Shown here in pieces: positions 43,548 to 51,784 of a stretch of 64,000 nt of DNA (position 1 is its first letter; each line of letters begins with the position of its first letter). The stretch covers positions 1-64,000 of the forward strand of contig CAKZSI010000017.1 in assembly GCA_937918935.1 (NCBI GenBank), in the 5' to 3' direction. The position numbers and the translations under genes are program-made. The notes below the pieces were generated by a model that ran no database searches, was not told where the DNA came from, and saw nothing but the letters and a program-made list of their open reading frames with translations. Origin of the DNA: an uncultured Chloroflexales bacterium. Its GTDB lineage: Bacteria > Chloroflexota > Chloroflexia > Chloroflexales > Chloroflexaceae.

Positions 43548-45011
43548 ATGGAGAGTTTACAGATCCCCCCGGTTGACCTGCGCCTGCTGACGCCCCTGCT
43601 GATCGTCGTCGGCTGGGCCTCGGCCTTGCTGCTGATTGATGTCTTCTTCGTTCCCAATGGGCGCAAGAAGATCACCGGCTATCTGGCAATGGCCGGCCTG
43701 GCCGTCGCGGGATTGGCCGGCATACCATTGTGGAACGTGAGTGGCAGCACCTTTTCGGGCATGCTGGTGCTCGACCGCTACAGCCTGGCGCTGACCTGGA
43801 TCTTCCTCATCGCCGGGGCGCTGAGCATCGCCGTGGCGCTGGACTACCTGCCGCGTCACGAGATCGAGCAGGGCGAATACTACCCGCTGATCATGTTCGC
43901 CGTCGGGGGCATGATCCTGATGGCCCAGAGCGCCGACCTGATCACCCTCTTCCTGGGAATCGAACTGCTCTCCATCACCCTGTACATCCTGACCGGCTTC
44001 GCCTACCCGCGGGTCGCCTCGGAAGAGGCCGGGATCAAGTACCTGGTGCTGGGGGCCTTCGCCGCGGGCTTCTTCGTGTACGGCATCGCGCTGATCTTTG
44101 GCGCCACCGGCACAACCAGCCTGGCCGGGATCGCCGACTACCTGAGCCGGCAACCCTTCGCGCCGCAAGACGAAACCCTGTTCCTGGTCGGTGCGAGTCT
44201 GGTGCTGATCGGCTTTGGCTTCAAGATCGCCCTGGTACCCTTCCACATGTGGACGCCGGATGTTTACGAAGGCTCGCCCACCCCGGTGGCGGCCTTCATG
44301 AGCGTTGGCACCAAGGGCGCTGCCCTGGCGGCCCTGCTGCGCGTCACCCTGGCGATGGAAGCGGCGCGAGACTTCTGGCTGCCGCTGCTGGCAGTGCTGG
44401 CCGCGGCGACGATGATCATCGGCAACCTGGGGGCGCTGGGGCAGAGCAACCTGAAGCGCATGCTGGCCTACTCCAGCATCGGCCACGCCGGCTACATCCT
44501 GCTGGGGATCATGGTCGCGGCGGAGCGGGGCGCGGAAGCGTTTCTGTTCTACATGCTGGCCTACACCCTCACCAACCTGGGCGCCTTCGGAGTGCTGATC
44601 GCCCTCGAGCAGCGGGGCGAGGCAGCCTGGAGCATTGACGACTTCGCGGGGTTGTACCAGCGCCGGCCCATGCTGGCAGTGGCCATGGCTCTGTTCATGT
44701 TCTCGCTGGCCGGTGTGCCGCCCACGGCGGGCTTCATGGGCAAGTTCTTCGTCTTTACCGCGGCCTACGCCGGGGGCCTGGGCTGGCTCGTGCTCATCGG
44801 CGTGATCACCAGCGCCATCGCCGCCTACTACTACCTGCGCGTGGTGGTGAAGATGTTCATGCAGGAGCCGGTGCGCGACGTGCGCCCCGAACTTACCCGC
44901 GGGTTGAACACGGAGATCCTGATCGCCGGGGTCGCCACCCTCATCCTCGGCCTGCTGCCTACCCCCATCGTGCTGCTTGTTGAACAATCGCTGGTGGCGC
45001 TGGGGGGATAA
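43548..45011 (+). CDS. nuoN: NADH-quinone oxidoreductase subunit N
   Basis: This 487-residue antiporter-like proton pump is nearest the quinone end. E139 in LFLGIELLSITLYILTGF, the Lys in GFKIALVPFHMWTPDVYEGSPTPVAAFMSVGTKGAA and YSSIGHAGYILLG are intact. It is the last nuo gene and is followed one base later by a terminator-like hairpin. Confidence 0.96.
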   Translation: MESLQIPPVDLRLLTPLLIVVGWASALLLIDVFFVPNGRKKITGYLAMAGLAVAGLAGIPLWNVSGSTFSGMLVLDRYSLALTWIFLIAGALSIAVALDYLPRHEIEQGEYYPLIMFAVGGMILMAQSADLITLFLGIELLSITLYILTGFAYPRVASEEAGIKYLVLGAFAAGFFVYGIALIFGATGTTSLAGIADYLSRQPFAPQDETLFLVGASLVLIGFGFKIALVPFHMWTPDVYEGSPTPVAAFMSVGTKGAALAALLRVTLAMEAARDFWLPLLAVLAAATMIIGNLGALGQSNLKRMLAYSSIGHAGYILLGIMVAAERGAEAFLFYMLAYTLTNLGAFGVLIALEQRGEAAWSIDDFAGLYQRRPMLAVAMALFMFSLAGVPPTAGFMGKFFVFTAAYAGGLGWLVLIGVITSAIAAYYYLRVVVKMFMQEPVRDVRPELTRGLNTEILIAGVATLILGLLPTPIVLLVEQSLVALGG

Positions 45012-45041
45012 GGGGTGTGGAGGTGTGGCGGACCACACCCC
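45012..45041 (+). terminator. Hairpin at the end of the nuo operon
   Basis: GGGGTGTGG and CCACACCCC are perfectly complementary around a 12-base loop, directly after the nuoN stop codon. No T-run follows immediately. Confidence 0.55.
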
Positions 45042-45172
45042 GGGGTTGTCGCTTCTTTACCGAAAGTTTACAACCAGCTTAATAATTTTTGACGCAACTA
45101 TCCTACAATTGACTTACTCAGCAAGCAGGCAGGGATTTTGCGTCAGATTCCAGGCACGCACGTACGTGGCGC

Positions 45173-45201
45173 TTGCGGCGTGCCGCTGGACATGGTATTG
45201 T
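45173..45201 (+). promoter_or_regulatory. Promoter candidate before the acyl-CoA synthetase pair
   Basis: TTGCGG (45173-45178) and TATTGT (45196-45201) are separated by 17 bp, and TGG directly precedes the -10 box. Transcription would start near 45208, about 63 bases before the ATG. An AT-rich TACAAT at 45104-45109 lies further upstream without a partner. Confidence 0.5.
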
Positions 45202-45270
45202 GTCGCCACCGCAATTTGCGCTGTAACCTCGTGGTATCCGCGCCAGATCCTCAGAGAGGAGGCTTCCACA

Positions 45271-47169
45271 ATGGGCTATGCGGAGATGCACCGTCGTTCG
45301 ATCGAGGACCCGCAGGGATTCTGGGGCGAGCTTGCCGAAGAACTCCACTGGTACAGGAAGTGGGACACCGTGCTCGACGATAGCAAGGCGCCGTTCTACC
45401 GCTGGTTCGTCGGCGGAGAGACGAACCTGTGCTACAACGCGGTTGACCGACACGCCCTGGGCGCGCGCCGCGGCCAGGCGGCGCTGATCTGGGAGAGTCC
45501 CGAAGTGGGCCAGTCGCGCACGCTCACCTATTTCGAGCTCTACCGGGAAGTGAACCGGCTCGCCGCAACGTTCCGGCGGCTCGGCGTGCAGAAGGGTGAC
45601 CGGGTGATCATCTACATGCCCATGGTGCCCGAAGCGATCTTCGCCATGCTTGCCTGCGTGCGTCTTGGCGCGGTGCACTCCGTGGTGTTCGGCGGGTTCT
45701 CCATCGCTTCGCTGGCCTCGCGCATTGATGATGCCGAGCCGGTGCTCATCGTCACTGCCGACGCCGGGATGCGCAAGGGCCTGCCGGTGCATCTGAAAGA
45801 GATCGTGGACCGGGCGCTGGAAGCCGCCGAGAAGCCCAGCGTGCGCCACGTGCTGGTGCTGAACCGTGGTCTGGCCCCTATGGAGATGCAAGAAGGCCGC
45901 GACCTGGACTGGGCCGAGCAGATCAAGGAGTCAGGCGCCGCGTATGTCGAGCCGGCGCGCGTGGCTTCGACCGATCCGTCGTACATCCTCTACACCTCCG
46001 GCACCACTGGCAAACCCAAGGGGGTCGTGCGCGACACCGGCGGCTACATGGTGGCCCTGCACGCCTCGATGAGCCAGATCTACAACTGCGGCGACGGCGA
46101 TGTGTACTGGTCCACCTCAGACATCGGCTGGGTCGTGGGGCACAGCTACATCGTCTATGGCCCGCTGCTCAAGGGACTGCCGACCGTGGTCTACGAGGGG
46201 CGCCCCGACCACCCCGATCCAGGGGTCTGGTGGCGAGTGATCGAGAAGTACGGCGTAACCCACGTCTTTACAGCGCCGACGGCGCTGCGGGCGCTGCGGA
46301 AGTTCCCCGAGCAGTGGATGCGGAGCGCCGACATCAGTTCGCTGAAGATCCTCTTTGCTGCCGGCGAGCCGCTCGACGCGCCGACCTACGAATGGGCCAG
46401 GGCCGCGCTGAACGTGCCGGTGATTGACCACTACTGGCAGACAGAGAGTGGCTGGGCCATGCTGACGAACACCGTCGGGACGGAGATGTTGCCGGTCAAA
46501 CCTGGCTCGCCAACCATGCCGGCGTTCGGCCACAACCTTGAAGTCGTGGACGCCGACGGCAACCCGGTACCACGCGGCGAGAAGGGCTTTCTGGTGGATC
46601 ACGGACCTCTGCCTCCCGGGATGTTAATGACGCTCTGGAACGACGACGAGCGCTACGTTCAGAGCTACTGGAGCCACTTCAAGGGCAAACTGCTCTACAT
46701 GACCGGCGACTACGCCATTCAGGACGCCGATGGCTACTTCTGGATGCTGGGCCGCGCCGATGAGGTGCTCAACGTCTCCGGCCATCGCCTGGGTACCCGC
46801 GAGATCGAAGAGGTTATCTCCGGCCATCCGGCCGTGGCCGAGGCGGCGGTGATCGGGGTGCGCCACGAACTCAAGGGCGAAGGCGTCCTGGTCGTTGCCG
46901 TGCTCAAGCAGCATATCGCCCCCGCCGACCAGGATAGCGTCGCGCGGAGCATTACCACGCTGGTGCGCGAGAGCATTGGCCCCATCGCCACCCCGGATGC
47001 CATCCACTTCGTGAGCATGCTGCCCAAGACCCGCTCGGGCAAGATTATGCGCCGGGTGATCCGCGCCGTCTACCAGGGCGATAACATCGGCGACCTGAGT
47101 ACTATCGAGGACGACGCCACCGTGGATATGGTGCGCGAGGCCATTGATGTGCTCAAGGGCGATCTGTAG
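45271..47169 (+). CDS. AMP-forming short-chain acyl-CoA synthetase, propionyl-CoA synthetase-like
   Basis: This 632-residue ANL-superfamily enzyme activates a short carboxylic acid with ATP and CoA through an acyl-adenylate. It has the P-loop YTSGTTGKPKGVV, DHYWQTESGW, YMTGDYAIQD and the C-terminal TRSGKIMRR, whose Lys is both catalytic and the usual acetylation site. The YWQTESGW variant and PrpE-like spacing suggest propionate or another short acid more than acetate, but substrate choice is inferred. AGAGAGGAGG precedes the ATG. A second synthetase follows 26 bp downstream, so the pair is an operon. Confidence 0.88.
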   Translation: MGYAEMHRRSIEDPQGFWGELAEELHWYRKWDTVLDDSKAPFYRWFVGGETNLCYNAVDRHALGARRGQAALIWESPEVGQSRTLTYFELYREVNRLAATFRRLGVQKGDRVIIYMPMVPEAIFAMLACVRLGAVHSVVFGGFSIASLASRIDDAEPVLIVTADAGMRKGLPVHLKEIVDRALEAAEKPSVRHVLVLNRGLAPMEMQEGRDLDWAEQIKESGAAYVEPARVASTDPSYILYTSGTTGKPKGVVRDTGGYMVALHASMSQIYNCGDGDVYWSTSDIGWVVGHSYIVYGPLLKGLPTVVYEGRPDHPDPGVWWRVIEKYGVTHVFTAPTALRALRKFPEQWMRSADISSLKILFAAGEPLDAPTYEWARAALNVPVIDHYWQTESGWAMLTNTVGTEMLPVKPGSPTMPAFGHNLEVVDADGNPVPRGEKGFLVDHGPLPPGMLMTLWNDDERYVQSYWSHFKGKLLYMTGDYAIQDADGYFWMLGRADEVLNVSGHRLGTREIEEVISGHPAVAEAAVIGVRHELKGEGVLVVAVLKQHIAPADQDSVARSITTLVRESIGPIATPDAIHFVSMLPKTRSGKIMRRVIRAVYQGDNIGDLSTIEDDATVDMVREAIDVLKGDL

Positions 47170-47195
47170 TGTCAGTGGAACAAGGAGGTTATCCA

Positions 47196-49130
47196 ATGGC
47201 CGAGATCCGCGACGTTGCGCTGCCGAACACCTCGGACGTGTACCGGCCCAGCGACGCTATCGTCGAGAACTCGAACGTCATGGCGTACGCCCGCTCCAGG
47301 GGCTTAAGCAGCTATGAAGAACTCCATCAGTGGACGCTCGATAACAATGAGCAGTTCTGGGCAGACATGGCGTCTGAACTGGAGTGGTACCAGCCCTGGG
47401 AGAAAGTGCTCGACGATAGCAATAAGCCCTTCTTCAAGTGGTTCACCGGGGCCAAAACCAACATCGTCCACAACGCCATCGATCGCCACGCGGCCTCCTG
47501 GCGCAAGAACAAGCTCGCCATGGTCTGGGAAGGCGAAGATGGCACCCAGCGCACGTTCTCCTACCACGCGCTGAACCGCGAGGTCAGCAAGATGGCGAAC
47601 GTGCTCAAGAGCGTTGGCGTGAAGAAGGGCGACATCGTCACCATCTATCTACCCCGCATCCCTGAACTGCCGATGATGATGCTGGCATGCGCCAAGATAG
47701 GCGCAGCGCACTCGGTGGTCTACGGCGGTTTCTCCGAAGCGGCCCTGGCCGACCGCCTGGCCGACGCCCAGAGCAAGGTGCTGGTCACCGCCGATGGCGG
47801 CTTTATGCGCGGCAAGATCGTTGAGCTCAAGAAAATCGCCGATGAGGCCATGGCCCGCACTCCCACGGTGCAGACATGCCTGGTGGTCAAGCGCACGGGC
47901 CATACCATCAACATGGAAATCGGGCGTGACCTCTGGCTCCACGAGTTGATGGGCCTGCCCATCGCCGCCGCCGAGTGCCCCACCGAGGTGATGGACGCCG
48001 AGGATCCCCTGTTCATCCTCTATACCTCGGGAACGACCGGCAAGCCCAAGGGTGTGGTGCATACCCACGGCGGCTATATGGTCGGCATCTATGCCACCTT
48101 GAAGATGGTCTTCGACATCAAAGAAGAGGACCGCTACTGGTGCGCCGCCGACCCGGGCTGGATTACCGGCCATAGCTATATCGTCTACGCCCCCCTGATC
48201 ACCGGCGCCACGTCGTTCATGTACGAGGGCGCGCCGAATTACCCCTTCCCCGACCGCTGGTGGTCGCTGGTGTCGAAACACTCGATCAGCATTCTCTACA
48301 CCGCCCCTACCGCCATTCGCGGCCTGATGCGCTTCGGCGAGGCATGGCCCTCGCGCCACGATCTGAGCAGCCTGCGACTGCTTGGCTCGGTGGGCGAGCC
48401 GATCAACCCCGAAGCCTGGAAGTGGTTCTACAGCGTCATCGGCAAGGAGCGCTGCCCGATCATGGATACCTGGTGGCAGACGGAGACGGGGATGTTCATG
48501 ATTACCCCTACTCCGGTCGTGCCGCTGAAACCTGGCAGCGCCACCCGGCCCTTCCTCGGCATCGAGGCCGACGTGGTGCACGAGGATGGCACCCCCTGTA
48601 GCCCTAACGAGGACGGCCTGCTGGTGATCAAGCGCCCCTGGCCCGCAATGATGCGCACCATCCTCAATGACCCGCAACGGTATGTGGATACCTACTGGAC
48701 GCGCATCCCCGGAGTGTATGCGGCCGGTGATAGCGCGCGCAAGGATGAGGATGGCTACATCTGGGTGATCGGGCGCCTCGACGATGTGATCAAGGTCTCG
48801 GGCTACCGCCTGGGCACGGCGGAGGTGGAGAGCGCCCTGGTGAGCCATCCGGCAGTGGCCGAGGCTGCGGCCATCGGGCTGCCCCACGAGGTCAAGGGTA
48901 ATGCCATTCACGCCTTCGTGATCCTGCGGGCTGGCTTCGACGGCAGTCCAAAGCTCGAGGAGGAACTACGCGCCCACGTGGGCCACGAGCTTGGCCCCAT
49001 TGCCCGGCCCGATGCGATCACGTTCGTCAGCGTGCTGCCTAAGACGCGCTCGGGCAAGATTATGCGCCGCGTGCTCAAGGCGCGCGCCCAGGGCCTCCCC
49101 GAGGGCGATATCTCCACCCTTGAGGAGTAG
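47196..49130 (+). CDS. acs: Acetyl-CoA synthetase, AMP-forming
   Basis: This 644-residue paralogue of the preceding enzyme is closer to classical acetyl-CoA synthetase. It has YTSGTTGKPKGVVHTHGGYMVG, ITGHSYIVYAPL, MYEGAPNYP, DTWWQTETG (with the Trp that limits the acyl pocket to acetate), YAAGDSARKDEDGYIWVIGRLDDVIKVSGYRLGTAEVESAL and the acetylatable Lys in TRSGKIMRR. An N-terminal stretch of about 30 residues precedes the usual start. AAGGAGG stands seven bases before the ATG. Confidence 0.92.
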   Translation: MAEIRDVALPNTSDVYRPSDAIVENSNVMAYARSRGLSSYEELHQWTLDNNEQFWADMASELEWYQPWEKVLDDSNKPFFKWFTGAKTNIVHNAIDRHAASWRKNKLAMVWEGEDGTQRTFSYHALNREVSKMANVLKSVGVKKGDIVTIYLPRIPELPMMMLACAKIGAAHSVVYGGFSEAALADRLADAQSKVLVTADGGFMRGKIVELKKIADEAMARTPTVQTCLVVKRTGHTINMEIGRDLWLHELMGLPIAAAECPTEVMDAEDPLFILYTSGTTGKPKGVVHTHGGYMVGIYATLKMVFDIKEEDRYWCAADPGWITGHSYIVYAPLITGATSFMYEGAPNYPFPDRWWSLVSKHSISILYTAPTAIRGLMRFGEAWPSRHDLSSLRLLGSVGEPINPEAWKWFYSVIGKERCPIMDTWWQTETGMFMITPTPVVPLKPGSATRPFLGIEADVVHEDGTPCSPNEDGLLVIKRPWPAMMRTILNDPQRYVDTYWTRIPGVYAAGDSARKDEDGYIWVIGRLDDVIKVSGYRLGTAEVESALVSHPAVAEAAAIGLPHEVKGNAIHAFVILRAGFDGSPKLEEELRAHVGHELGPIARPDAITFVSVLPKTRSGKIMRRVLKARAQGLPEGDISTLEE

Positions 49131-49141
49131 GCCATACCAAC

Positions 49142-49169
49142 GTGGCGCCACCCCTGCGGGTGGCGCCAC
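49142..49169 (+). terminator. 12-bp perfect hairpin after acs
   Basis: GTGGCGCCACCC and GGGTGGCGCCAC flank a CTGC loop, 11 bases after the stop codon. It lies between acs and the convergent CHAD gene and lacks a T-run. Confidence 0.65.
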
Positions 49170-49239
49170 CCTCTAGAGTACCCTCCAGGTTATGTAATGT
49201 AGCACAACGGGTTGCAGGGTTGGGCTACAAAGCCTTTCC

Positions 49240-50844
49240 TCACCACAGACCGACCAGACACGCCGCCAGGTCGCGCCGGTAGTCCAGACCGGTGAGCTTT
49301 TCCCAGCGGGCGGGTAGATCGGCGCCGAGTTGCGCGGCCTGCTGCTCACGCAGCGCCAGGTAGGCCGCCACAGCAGGGCCAGCCCGCGGATCATCGGCGT
49401 GGGGCGCCAGCAGGTGCCGGGCCACGCTGATGTCGTTGAGCACCCCCAGGTGATCCTGAAAGGCCATCAGTGGCTTTATGACCTCGTCGGCCCGGGGGCC
49501 GAGGGTCTCGGCGAAGAACTCGAGCACGTAGCGCAGGCGCTTGCCATCGATGCGCATCGCATGCAGTTCTGCGGTATCCTCAGGCAGGCCGCCATGATCG
49601 TGTGCGCGCAGGATCTCGTAGTGGCGCCAGATGGTGCTGCCGGCAAGATCACACACCCGCGGCCGGTCGTCCCAGCCATCAGGTTCGTTCATCAGCGTGG
49701 CGAACTCGCGCAAGAACTCGGCATAGGCATCGCTTTCCAGAAAGGCGATCAGGGCCGTGAAGGCTTTGTCGCGATCCTCGTGGAGCCGCTCGTTCAGCGC
49801 CGCGACAGCGGGCTGCGCTTCTTCCGGCAAGGCCGGCGCCCGCTCGGCGAGGTCGGCCAGCAGCACGTCGCGGTCACGCACCGGCCCGGCGACGCCTGCC
49901 AGCCGCCTCAGGCCCTTGCCGTAGGCGCGCAGGCCGCCCGGCGCAAAGATCGGGGTCAACAATCGCAGGGTGGCGCGCAGGCGGCGGGTGGCAACGCGCA
50001 GATCGTGCACCGACTCGATGGGCGCGTCGGCGCGCACCTGGCGCTCGGCCAGACGCAGACGGCGCAAGTGGCGGCGCAGTAGCACCCGCCCCAGTTCAGC
50101 CAGGGGCGCCTCGGGGTCGGCGTACCAGGGATCGAGAACGCCAGCTTCCTCCTCCGCTTCGCCAACAGGTGAACCGTCGGGTGTTTCCGATTCTGGCGCA
50201 ATGGTCGCTTCGGCTTCTTCCACGTCGCCAGCGGCCGGACCATCGGGCGATCCAGGGGCTGGTGAAGCGGTGGCTTCGGCGCCCTCCACCTGCGCCTGGA
50301 GCGATTCGCCAAAGACCTTGCGCCACAGATCGGCCTTGGCGATGGCGCGTGCCCCATCCTCGGCGGCATAGGGGCCGCTCAGGATCAGTGTCAGGCCATC
50401 GCCGGCAGGAGTCACCGCCAGCAGGCGGGTGGTTTGCGACTGGCTGTAATCCAGGCCATCGGCCACGCGCAGGATGGCCGAGAGGCGCAGCGCGTCACGC
50501 TGCCCACGCCGGCCCAGGGCCAGGTAGGCCGGCTCAAGCTCGGGCCGCACCTTTTTGCGGTGAAAAGCGACCATACAGGCCACAATGGCGCGCTCGCGGG
50601 GCGAGAGATCGTCAATCCCCTGGTTCAGCACAATATCGCGCCCAACGAGGTGATGCTCCGGCGGGTCGGTGGTCATTCCGACATTGTGGAGCAGGGCGCC
50701 AATTTCGAGCAGGCGGCGCTGGGCGGGCAACAATTCGTAGCGTTCGGCCACAGCATCGAAGAGCGCCAGCGCCAGATCGGCTACCTGGCGTGCATGGGCT
50801 ACGTCAACGCGATAGGTCTCAAGGAGTTCCTCCACGTCTGGCAT
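49240..50844 (-). CDS. Ppx/GppA-type HD domain fused to a CHAD domain
   Basis: This 534-residue cytoplasmic protein has two parts. Residues 1-175 resemble the C-terminal helical domain of exopolyphosphatase Ppx: LLEIGALLHNVGM, HHLVGRDIVL, ACMVAFHRKKVRPE and RLSAILRVADGLDYSQS. The metal-binding HD pair reads HN, so hydrolysis is doubtful, as in E. coli Ppx, which has HE. An acidic, low-complexity linker (about 190-245) follows, then a CHAD domain (about 250-520) with ESVHDLRVATRRLRATLRLL, LRRLAGVAGPVRDRDVLLADL and MRIDGKRLRYVLEFF, whose conserved basic residues bind polyphosphate. No Ppx catalytic domain is present. A CYTH gene lies upstream on the same strand. Confidence 0.85.
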   Translation of the reverse strand: MPDVEELLETYRVDVAHARQVADLALALFDAVAERYELLPAQRRLLEIGALLHNVGMTTDPPEHHLVGRDIVLNQGIDDLSPRERAIVACMVAFHRKKVRPELEPAYLALGRRGQRDALRLSAILRVADGLDYSQSQTTRLLAVTPAGDGLTLILSGPYAAEDGARAIAKADLWRKVFGESLQAQVEGAEATASPAPGSPDGPAAGDVEEAEATIAPESETPDGSPVGEAEEEAGVLDPWYADPEAPLAELGRVLLRRHLRRLRLAERQVRADAPIESVHDLRVATRRLRATLRLLTPIFAPGGLRAYGKGLRRLAGVAGPVRDRDVLLADLAERAPALPEEAQPAVAALNERLHEDRDKAFTALIAFLESDAYAEFLREFATLMNEPDGWDDRPRVCDLAGSTIWRHYEILRAHDHGGLPEDTAELHAMRIDGKRLRYVLEFFAETLGPRADEVIKPLMAFQDHLGVLNDISVARHLLAPHADDPRAGPAVAAYLALREQQAAQLGADLPARWEKLTGLDYRRDLAACLVGLW

Positions 50845-50884
50845 AGTCCTTTCTCCTGAGTTTCAACGAGGGTGAAAAAGGGTT

Positions 50885-51009
50885 TTCCCGCAGGGCGCGA
50901 CTCTCCCAGATGCTCCCACGCAGGGCCTGTAGGCGATCATAGGATCGCCACACCCTGCTGGACCCTCCAGTCCGGCGGGCCGGGGTATGGGGAAACCCGG
51001 TTTTCCCAT
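50885..51009. repeat. Composite dispersed element between CYTH and CHAD genes
   Basis: Module A (ATGGGGAAACCcGGTTTTCCCAT, 50987-51009) and a degenerate module B (CAGGGCGCGACTCTCCCAGATGCTCCC) lie in the 167-bp gap, directly after the CYTH stop. Confidence 0.6.
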
Positions 51010-51011
51010 CC

Positions 51012-51614
51012 TCACAGCGCGAGGGCGCGCTCCAGTTTGCTGCGCAGCTCGGGTGTCAGGGCGACGAGGGCCGCCAGTTCGCGGGCCAGGGCGCTCAGAT
51101 CGGCGGCTGTCCCGGCCTCGCGCAGTTCGATTTCAACCTCGGTAAAGGGGCGCTCGCGGGCGCCGGATCGCATGACGCCGCGGTCGAGGCAGAGTTCGGC
51201 GACCGGGACGCCGTCCCGCATGATATGCAGCACGCGCCGCTCGGTGCGGATCACCACCCGCGGCAGCAGCGGCGCGCCACCGGTAAGGGCAAGCGCCAGA
51301 TCGCGCGCGACGCCATGGGGCCAGGTCTGCGGATCGGGGTTGGCGCCGGGGAACTCGAACTCGGCCCGGCGATGCACGCCATCGTGACCGACATCAGCGG
51401 GACCCTTGAGGGTGATCAGTGAGCGTTCGCCGATCCGTCGCACCCGCAGGCCGTGGCGCGCGGCAGTAAGACGCCCGTCGGCAGTATCATAATAGGTGTT
51501 TTCTTGTAGTTCTGGCGCCGATGCCGGCGCGACTGTGTACGCGCCCAGTTGCTTGATAGTGGCAAGGATTTCCAGATCAGCGCCGCTCACGGTGTATTTG
51601 GCTTCGATTTCCAT
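51012..51614 (-). CDS. CYTH domain phosphohydrolase
   Basis: This 200-residue protein begins MEIEAKY, the ExExK signature (E2, E4, K6) of CYTH tunnel-fold enzymes that act on triphosphate compounds such as inorganic triphosphate or thiamine triphosphate. NTYYDTADGRL, GLRVRRIGERSLITLKGP and ELCLDRGVM supply the further charged strands of the tunnel. The ATG at 51614 gives exactly the family N-terminus, although no ribosome-binding site is visible. Being next to a CHAD gene fits the frequent CYTH-CHAD association in polyphosphate metabolism. Confidence 0.92.
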   Translation of the reverse strand: MEIEAKYTVSGADLEILATIKQLGAYTVAPASAPELQENTYYDTADGRLTAARHGLRVRRIGERSLITLKGPADVGHDGVHRRAEFEFPGANPDPQTWPHGVARDLALALTGGAPLLPRVVIRTERRVLHIMRDGVPVAELCLDRGVMRSGARERPFTEVEIELREAGTAADLSALARELAALVALTPELRSKLERALAL

Positions 51615-51784
51615 TGGTTCAACTAGTATGTGTATTGGCGTCAGGACGCCGGCTTTCCTCAAGAAAAACGCTTCAGAAAGAGCAGCGCCCTCCAGCCCTT
51701 CCCACCGTGCGGGCGACACTGGCTGGATCGTCCTGAGAGGGCGCGGCCCCCGAAACTCTGACGGTACGGGGGCGTACCAGGGCC

